Below, one piece after another: positions 57,307-64,000 of a DNA stretch of 64,000 nucleotides; within the stretch, counting starts at the first letter, position 1; every line of letters starts with the position of its first letter. Below the pieces are notes generated by a model. The model was not told the DNA's origin. It worked only from the letters and a program-made list of their open reading frames with translations, and did no database searches. Source of the stretch: Arthrinium phaeospermum (Eukaryota > Ascomycota > Sordariomycetes > Amphisphaeriales > Apiosporaceae); assembly GCA_006503535.1 (NCBI GenBank), contig QYRS01000005.1, forward strand, positions 2,666,001-2,730,000, read 5' to 3'. Both the position numbers and the translations under genes were made by a program.

Positions 57307-58093
57307 ATGCACATTCGCCTACCTTTTGCAGGTCAGTACATCCGAACCTCCTAAGTCGCTCGCTGCGGCAAGAAAGCAAGCATTGCCGTTATTGCCACAA
57401 GCTCCAAAAACCTCGCGCATTCTCAGTTCTAACGGTTCTCCCCCTGCTACAGGTGTCTTCTTCCTGCTGTGCCTGCTCGCAGGCTACGTCGGCTTGTCCT
57501 CACTGCAGCTCAACTACTATGTCAACGACAAGGTCCTGCACCTCTTCACCTTCTTCCTCCTGACGGTAGTCTTCTACTGGATCGTCGACACGAACCGCCG
57601 GCGCACCCTGCACCTGACCCTCGTCGTCTGCACCGCCATCCTCGGCGTCGGCTCCGAGTTCCTCCAGGGCTTCCTGCCCAACGGCCGCGTCTTCGACCTC
57701 TACGACATCGTCGCCAATGTCGTCGGCAGCCTCGCGGGGCTCGCGCTCTGCAACTGGTACCACAAGCGCATGCTTGAGCGCAAGCGCTCCCGCCGCGCCT
57801 ACAACGCCGTCCCCGGCGAGGATGTCGAGGACGTCGAGCTCGGGGAGAGCCAGGCCATGCTGGGCGACGAAGGCCAGGAGGAAGGGATCATGTCCGCAGC
57901 CCCGGTCGAAAGCGAGCGAGCGGCATCTGGTAAGACGTTGGAAGAGGAGGTCGACACGTGGGATGAGAACGCTGTGGACAACTGGGATGAAGAGGACGAT
58001 GGTGACATTGGTACCATTCCCAAGCCCAAGGGGAAGGAGGCCGAACCCATCAATGGCGCCGATGGCGTCGATGCGAAAAAGCGAGTCGACTAA
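57307..58093 (+). CDS. VanZ-domain integral membrane protein
   Basis: Two exons: 57307-57331 and 57453-58093, encoding 221 aa. The short first exon supplies MHIRLPFA and the intron runs from GTCAGT to CTACAG. Four hydrophobic segments fill residues 5-120, with the VanZ-like blocks VNDKVLHLFTFFLLTVVFYW, GVGSEFLQGFLPNGRVFDLYDIVANVVGSLAG. The cytosolic C-terminus is acidic with repeated WD(E)N/WDEE segments. VanZ is named after a bacterial teicoplanin-resistance protein, but the fungal relatives have no known function. No neighbouring gene suggests one. Confidence 0.82.
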
Positions 58094-59155
58094 TTCCTTG
58101 GACACGCAACCCAAAACGGAGGGAGAAGGCGGGAGAGAAGGAGAAAGAAAGGCGCGGGCAGCTGAACATGATGATGCATTGTTACTTACCTTATGATACC
58201 TTCCTCTGGCGTACGGGCGACTTGGGTCACTTCTTTCGGTCAATTCGGTCTTCACGTCGGTCACACCACATGTACGAGTTTAGATGATTTCAACGAGAAC
58301 AAGATGATCGTTCCACCACAGGCACCAGCGATCAAACACACTGCTCAATAAGCAAAACTATATTTTCCGCTGCAAACACGTTGGTGGAAGAAGAGGGAGA
58401 GAAGCGGATGCAGGGGCATTGTATTGTACTGTACAGCCAGCCCACTTTGAATCCTAATTCCCATGCACTTATGCGCGCGCACGAAGTCGCCGGATAGCCC
58501 AGTCCCTTGCAGTAGCCTGGCCATCTCTTCCCGTGGCTCCATATCGCACAGAACTCGATATCCGGGTGGAGAGACAAAGGAAGGACTCGAGGATTTTCGT
58601 CGTACAGAGTCGGATCTCATCTGTGATATGCAATGGGGACTGGGGGATCCACTGATGCAAGGATGTGTGCGGTAACGAGTAGGTAGGGAAGATCACCAGT
58701 TGATCTGAGACATCCTGCTGCACACATACCTTAAAACGGGAAGCTTTCTTCTGGGCAACCTGCCTGGATACTCTTGAAATAGTCAACTTATAGTTACACA
58801 CGTAAAAGCTATACAAACACTTTTCCATGGGTTTCATAACCTCCTTACTGTGATGAGACTGAATCGTTATTCGTAGACGCTGTTGGCCTCAGAGAAAATG
58901 ACTCCATTGTTTCCAGCAATGGCACCATCTAGCCTATTGCCCCATCCGGCAAAGGCTCGGCAAGATGATTCATGGGGAGAAAATTGGGTTATAGAGACAA
59001 CGACATTCCCATCAGAGGCGACATCGACCTTGCTCAGTAACCCAGACATATAGAATTGTTTATAGATTCACCATTATACTATACGTTATCTTCTTTGACA
59101 AATTACGGTTTTCGAGACAGCTCTATTGGATAGACAAATTTACACAACGTCAACT
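58094..59155. other. Intergenic region between the VanZ and decarboxylase genes
   Basis: About 1 kb holding the VanZ 3' flank and the decarboxylase promoter. A 60-codon minus-strand frame (59049-58867) is listed as a weak candidate. Nothing else is seen. Confidence 0.5.
58867..59049 (-). CDS. Weak candidate small protein, 60 aa
   Basis: A complete frame from ATG (59049) to TAA encoding a compact, non-repetitive peptide (SKVDVASDGNVVVSITQFSP, then AFAGWGNRLDGAIAGNNGVIF). The alternating hydrophobic pattern looks like beta strands. It lies head to head with the decarboxylase gene, 106 bp from its ATG. Evidence is limited to the composition, so chance is quite possible. Confidence 0.2.
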   Translation of the reverse strand: MSGLLSKVDVASDGNVVVSITQFSPHESSCRAFAGWGNRLDGAIAGNNGVIFSEANSVYE

Positions 59156-60935
59156 ATGGGGTCCATCGCTAAAGATCTCAACAGCACTACAGGGGTGCCC
59201 CTCCAACGTGCCGATGAGCTCGAAGAGGTATGTTCCCCATTGATGTGTCTTCCAATATGCCAATATTGACTAACCAACCTCACAGTTAATCGATGCGGTC
59301 AAATCACTCATAGTACCGTACGTCAGATCGGCAGATGAGGCAGCTGCTTTCAAGGCGACTGGTCAAACGTCGAAAGGCGCCAATGGCCAACCACAAAATG
59401 TCTTGGTTGATACGCACAAGCCGGCCGAGCTCATCGAGAAACTGAAGCTGTCGCTCCCGGAGACGGAAGGCAGAGGAAAGGAGGGCCTTCTGGCTACGAT
59501 CCAGGACGTGCTCAAGTACAGTGTGAACACCTGGGATCAGGGGTTCTTAGACAAGCTGTACGCGAGTACGAATGCTGTAAGTTGGCAACATCCACGAAAA
59601 CACCATATTAAGACTGCTTTTACTGACAATACTTCAGGTCGGCGTAGTTTCTGAGCTTTTGCTCTCTGTCCTGAACACCAACGTCAGTTCACCCACCCAC
59701 TACTTCCCATTACTTACCCCTGAGCCCCCCTTGCTTCCTACTCCCATCTCTCCCCACGTGCTATCTGAACTACCAACTTACCGTACCCCCAGGTCCACGT
59801 CTACCAAGTCTCGCCCGTCCTGACCCTGATCGAGAAGACGACGGCCCGCCAGCTGGCCAACCTCTTCGGCCTCACCGGCCCCCGCGCAGGCGGCGTCACC
59901 TGCCAGGGCGGCAGCGCCTCGAACCTGACCTCCATCGCCATCGCGCGCAACACGCTGTACCCGGAGTGCAAGACGCGGGGCAACGGCGCGCGGCGCTTCG
60001 TGCTCTTCACGAGCGCGCACGGCCACTACAGCGTCGAGAAGGCCGCGGTGACGTGCGGCATGGGCGCCGAGGCCGTCGTGCCCGTCGACGTGGACCCGGC
60101 GACGGGCTGCATGGACCCAAAGGCGCTGCGGGCGGCGGTGCTGCGCGTGCTCGACGACGAGCAGGACGTCCGCACGCCGCTGTACGTCAACGCGACGGCG
60201 GGCACGACGGTCCTGGGCTCCTTCGACGACTTCCGGGCGCTGAGCGCCGTGTGCCGCGAGTTCGGCCTCTGGCTGCACATCGACGGGTCGTGGGGCGGGC
60301 CGTGCATCTTCTCGGCCGCGCAGAGGCACAAGCTGGCCGGCAGCGAGCTGGCCGACTCCATCACCGTCAACCCGCACAAGATGATGAACGTGCCCGTGAC
60401 GTGCTCGTTCCTGCTGACCAACGACCTGGCCGTCTTCCACAAGGCCAACACCCTGCCCGCGGGCTACCTGTTCCACGGCGCCGACGATGACGGCGAGGTC
60501 TACGACCTGGCGGACCTGACGCTGCAGTGCGGCCGCCGCGCCGACAGCCTCAAGCTGGCGCTGGCGTGGATCTACTACGGCGCCGCCGGGTTCGAGCGCA
60601 TGATCGACCACGCGTTCGCCATGGCAGCGCACATGGCCGATCTAATCGACGCATCGCCCGACTTCGAGCTCGCGTCCTCGAATCCGCCGCCGTGCTTGCA
60701 GATCTGCTTCTACTATACCCCCGGCGGTAAGCCGGCGGAGACCAAGGAGGAGAACACGCGGAGGACGCGGGAGATGGTGGGACTGCTCATAGGGAGAGGG
60801 TTCATGGTCGACTACGCGCCGGGGCCTAAGGGCAGCTTTTTCAGGGTGGTGGTAAATTGTCAGACGCTGAAAGGCACAGTGGATGGGCTGGTGAAGGCGT
60901 TAGGCGAGGTAGGGAAAGAGGTTGTAAGTGCTTGA
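59156..60935 (+). CDS. PLP-dependent group II decarboxylase (glutamate/cysteine-sulfinate decarboxylase-like)
   Basis: Four exons: 59156-59227, 59286-59576, 59638-59682 and 59793-60935, encoding 516 aa. Family marks are NTWDQGFLDKLYASTNAVGVVSELLLSVLNTNVHVYQVSP, GGVTCQGGSASNLTSIAIARN, HYSVEKAA, NATAGTTVLGSFDD, LHIDGSWGG and the PLP-lysine motif NPHKMMNVPV (Lys332). These match the animal and fungal GAD/CSAD branch rather than aromatic amino-acid decarboxylases. The reaction is probably alpha-decarboxylation of an acidic amino acid such as glutamate, aspartate or cysteine sulfinate. The third exon is only 45 bp. The last exon is very GC-rich. There is no targeting peptide and no biosynthetic partner gene nearby. 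Confidence 0.9.
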
Positions 60936-61281
60936 GCTTTGACAGACACTATCAATAGACCAAAATAGAACAGCAACAATTTCTGATGAAAAACGGGAAA
61001 CTGATATCCAGGAAGACCCTGGAGTGAGATTTTAGGTGCCATGTACCAGCTAGATTCCACTCAACCTCGAAAAGCTATTTCCACAAAAACCTAGTCTTTC
61101 TCTAAGCACTGCCGACTAGAGATTCAATTTGAAGCAGAAAAAGCAACCATAATCCCGTCTCTAGCACATTGGATACTTCGATCCCTATCAAAAAAAAAAT
61201 AGCAAGTACTGACTAGAAGGGGGGAAAAAGGTCAAAAAGAAAGGTCGAAGAATCCTATTGAATAGGATGCATCGGGAATTG
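60936..61281. other. 3' region of the decarboxylase gene
   Basis: AT-rich 3' flank with an A9 tract near 61190. A 17-bp palindrome is listed separately. No gene is seen. Confidence 0.5.
61252..61268. repeat. Perfect 17-bp inverted repeat beside tRNA-Lys
   Basis: ATCCTATT-G-AATAGGAT forms a perfect palindrome 14 bp beyond the 3' end of the minus-strand tRNA-Lys gene and before its T5 tract. A role in transcription end or a simple chance palindrome are both possible. Confidence 0.8.
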
Positions 61282-61354
61282 AGCCCGATGCGGGGGTCGA
61301 ACCCGCAGCCTTGAGATTAAGAGTCTCACGCTCTACCGATTGAGCTAACCAGGC
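61282..61354 (-). tRNA. tRNA-Lys (anticodon CUU)
   Basis: The minus strand from 61354 to 61282 folds as a 73-nt tRNA without an intron. It has acceptor strands GCCTGGT and ATCGGGC (G-U pairs included), a D arm TAGCTCAATCGG, an anticodon stem TGAGA/TCTCA with loop CTCTTAA, and a T arm GCGGG-TTCGACC-CCCGC. CTT in the loop gives lysine. The discriminator base reads T, which is unusual for this tRNA. Confidence 0.93.
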
Positions 61355-61893
61355 AGATCGTTATTTGTTGAAGAAAAGTGGCGCTATGGCAGTATATCAA
61401 TAGCCTCTCTCTCAGTTGCACCTACTAATTTCAATTGACCTCCAATCAACCAGTTTCCCTTGTGGTGGAAGCCATACACGTCGTCCATTCCCTCCTTACA
61501 TTAGCAACATACTCCTCTTGTTGACTATCTTTTAAAAATAGTGTGGGATTTTTATGAGGAAAGGATCGCAAACACAGGGCTCTTCAGGCATGCTGTGATT
61601 ATCATGCGACCGGTGTACAGGACTTGAAAGAGAGAGCCCTCATATGGTCAAGGCCGGTAGTTGCCTACAGCGAAAGTGTTGGAACGTCTCGACTTCTTCC
61701 CACCATCTTACTTCAGTACTGGCCAGCAGTGCCCACGCAGGTCTCTGTGATCGACTGCAGCGCCTAAGCTCCAACTCGGTTCGAATTGTATTGATGTATT
61801 GCCCTGCGATACCTCAGGTTCCCAAATTCAGCCGAAACTTTGACATCCAGCCTCCAGGCGGCATTCCCAATATCGGTGTATGCAAATGTTTGT
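61355..61893. other. Intergenic region between tRNA-Lys and the DUF7580 gene
   Basis: Promoter side of the tRNA and 3' flank of the DUF7580 gene. No gene is seen. Confidence 0.5.
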
Positions 61894-63719
61894 CTAACGA
61901 CCCATGAGGACCCGTCTTTCTTTTTCCAGAGGGCCAACAGTCTGCGCTATGAAGGCATCGACGAACTGCCTGTCTGTGAGACTCGTTGCTGGATTGATGG
62001 AGCTCTGCAGGCAGTACGTGATCGCTTTTCTGAGTCCCTCCGATAATGAACCCCGTCGGTACAGCCTATCAAGCACTCTTACTGCCACGACGAGGTTCGA
62101 TCCTGTATTAAAGGGACCATCGTCAGGCGTGCGAAAGTCTTCTATGCGGCGACCGGTCTGCATCTCCAACAGCATAATCCCCAATGTCGCAATGTTGCTG
62201 CGATCAATGTCGCTCCAGATAGCATGGCCATTGTTTGACACAACACCTATGTTACATATAAGCTCATGCTATTCAAATAGGCCAGTCCAAATTTACCTCT
62301 GCGGTGTTGGTTGATTAAGTGTGGACGTAGTATGTCGACATCATCAGGGCTGTTTCCCTTAGCGTCAAAGAACACAATGTCTTCCTTGGTCCACTGCTTC
62401 CGCATCCAAGGGGTACCCCCAAGGTGAACCAAGGTGGTTATCATACTGATTGTCAGCGTGTAGAACTCCATCATAGCCCCCAATTTGAGCTTCGGCAGAA
62501 GTGTGTCCAGAGTTTCGCCTCTCTGGTGATGTGATTGAGGCTGATCAGCGTTGCGACTGAAGTACCTAAGGCTACCTTCATGGTCCAGGCGGAACTCGAT
62601 CGCTGACTTGGTGTTTCTGTTTAGGGTTGAACACATGTCGGTGACCGGGACCAAAGATCGAGGCACCTCCGTTGAGCGCCTCTCAGAAGCGTCCTCAATC
62701 AACATGACTCTAGGTCCTTGCCTGGGGCTTTTACATATCAGTACACCGAGTTGGGCTCAGAAGGCATAGATAGAATCACCTTATAATTGGTTCAGCATTC
62801 TCCTGAAATCCGAATGCTGTGTGCAACCAAATCATGACGGATGAGTCCAACACGGAGAGATCGAATCGTTTAGGCTTGCTAGACCTGACACCTTCGATCG
62901 TGCGCCTTCCAACAAACTTTCGACGCTTGATTCGAGACTCAAGAGGCCATGCAGCAGAATGTGTTTCATGGAAGGCGCACCATGACCGACTCATTGCAGA
63001 GTATATCTGGATTGCATTCTGTCGAATGTCATCTACGGGCATGACGAAGTTGATTTTGGGGAGCGTAGGGGCGAAGTCCTCTTGTATTTGACTTGCTTTG
63101 TTGATAAACTCATCCAACCTCTGGTTGCACCTCCGAAGTGTCTCGAGGGATTGTTTGATTCTCCGGTTCGTCATTGTGTAACGAAGACCAGCTGCGAAGT
63201 TGAACAGTTTGCTGCCATCCAGTGGATCCTGTGACGGCGGATTGGCGTTCAACACAGCTCGCAAACCATCTTGTTGTATCTAGAAGGATTGGCTGTCAGA
63301 TACAGGGGACTTATCACCAATGGGAGTAACTGCACCTGACTGGCGCCGCCTAATCGCTGAATACTGCCAGCGATGTCCCTCATTACCGAGTCCATCTCCG
63401 AGATCGTAGACATGCATGAGTCGTATGCCGAGCCAAGCTTGTCTTTCAGGTCGTCTACCAGCTCCGGACTGCTCCAAATGCTGCTCTGGGGATCTTGGAG
63501 CATATCAACGAGCTCTTCATCATCAACCACGTCTTTCAGAAGAATACGTAGTGTCTGGTCGTAGCTGACGGAGCAGTAATTCAGTTCGCTAATATGTTGA
63601 TCCCTGTGTCTTTTCCATCGGAAGAGTCTATTGATAGGACCCGCAATATCGGAAGCGTGTTCGAGGGCAGAAATCAGTAGGGGAATAGATCCAAGAACAA
63701 GGCCAGCAACCTCGGCCAT
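61894..63719 (-). CDS. DUF7580 family protein (fungal, kinase-like C-terminus)
   Basis: Four exons: 63719-63336, 63279-62780, 62727-62297 and 62246-61894, encoding 555 aa. The N-terminus AEVAGLVLGSIPLLISALEHASDIAGPINRLFRWKRHRDQHISEL is the typical start of DUF7580 proteins. It resembles the membrane-inserting first helix of HeLo-like domains. Residues about 40-300 are helical. The C-terminal region (WTKEDIVFFDAKG, then SDIDRSNIATLGIMLLEMQTGRRIED) follows the layout of a degenerate protein-kinase C-lobe. The catalytic HRD and DFG motifs are not visible, so it should be inactive. Such genes are numerous in Pezizomycotina and some are placed near heterokaryon-incompatibility functions by analogy to HeLo proteins. 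A role here is inference. Confidence 0.75.
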
Positions 63720-64000
63720 GTTGTCCGGTTCTCCCAGGGTTCCAGAAATGCTTTGGAGTGAGTGATAAGGCAACAGAAGGCACAGTTGGCGATGTTGCGG
63801 GGTTGCAGGTTACATGGAACCAACGTCGGCTCGCGGAGAATCTTTGTGGCAAGCGAGTGTGTCGCTGGCCTATCAGAGTGGTCCCTGACGTCGAAGAGTG
63901 ACAGAGCCGGCCGCCTGATTGACAAGGCGACTTCACCTTTTTGTATTCTCTTATCTTCACAATTTCAGATGATACTCTTTCAACCTAAATCAGTCACCCA
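63720..64000. other. Upstream region of the DUF7580 gene
   Basis: Leader and promoter of the minus-strand DUF7580 gene. A frame at 63628-63960 overlaps its first exon in another phase and is a shadow. Confidence 0.5.

Overview
The window reads as nuclear DNA of a filamentous ascomycete (Pezizomycotina, probably Sordariomycetes). Genes are spaced about 2.7 kb apart. Most carry short introns (about 50-110 bp) with GTAAGT/GTGAGT donors, CTRAC-like branch sites and CAG/TAG acceptors. Several products are typical of Pezizomycotina: PalC, a CFEM protein, a NACHT STAND protein, a DUF7580 protein and an extracellular cupredoxin with a single membrane segment. Gene models were spliced by hand from reading frame and splice signals; exon boundaries are given in each entry.

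Layout, left to right. The left edge cuts a SURF4/Erv29 cargo receptor (-). Then come a membrane-anchored cupredoxin protein (-), ALG6 glucosyltransferase (-) divergent from palC (+), an RBR E3 ubiquitin ligase (-, tail to tail with palC), a fumarylacetoacetase-like hydrolase (-), an NmrA-like NAD(P)-binding protein (+), tRNA-Ala(UGC) with a short intron (-), and the ribosome-biogenesis factor ERB1 (+). These are followed by a GDSL esterase that appears frameshifted (-), a fungal orphan protein (-), and a gene-poor stretch of about 3.8 kb that holds an N-terminal sirtuin fragment. A large NACHT NTPase (+) follows, then a DUF167 protein (-), a secreted CFEM protein with a long repetitive Q/K-rich tail (-), and an RWD protein (+). 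Next are an MFS anion transporter with one problematic exon junction (-), an UNC-93-type transporter (-), an omega-like GST (-), cytosolic SHMT (-), a fungal family of unknown role (-), SAGA subunit SPT7 (-), a VanZ-domain membrane protein (+), a PLP-dependent decarboxylase (+), tRNA-Lys(CUU) (-) and a DUF7580 protein (-).

No biosynthetic cluster, transposase, CRISPR array or operon is visible. The genes are independent units: housekeeping (N-glycosylation, 60S biogenesis, one-carbon metabolism, SAGA transcription, ER export) mixed with accessory functions (pH signalling, secreted proteins, transporters, STAND-type putative self/non-self recognition).

The best leads are the NACHT protein with a DUF7708-like head and a propeller-like tail, the CFEM protein with tandem charged repeats, the frameshift beside a CTG repeat in the esterase, the out-of-phase MFS junction, the orphan sirtuin exon, a two-exon orphan fragment near 15.7-16.1 kb, and a Pol III-like A box/B box/T8 arrangement near 50.4 kb.
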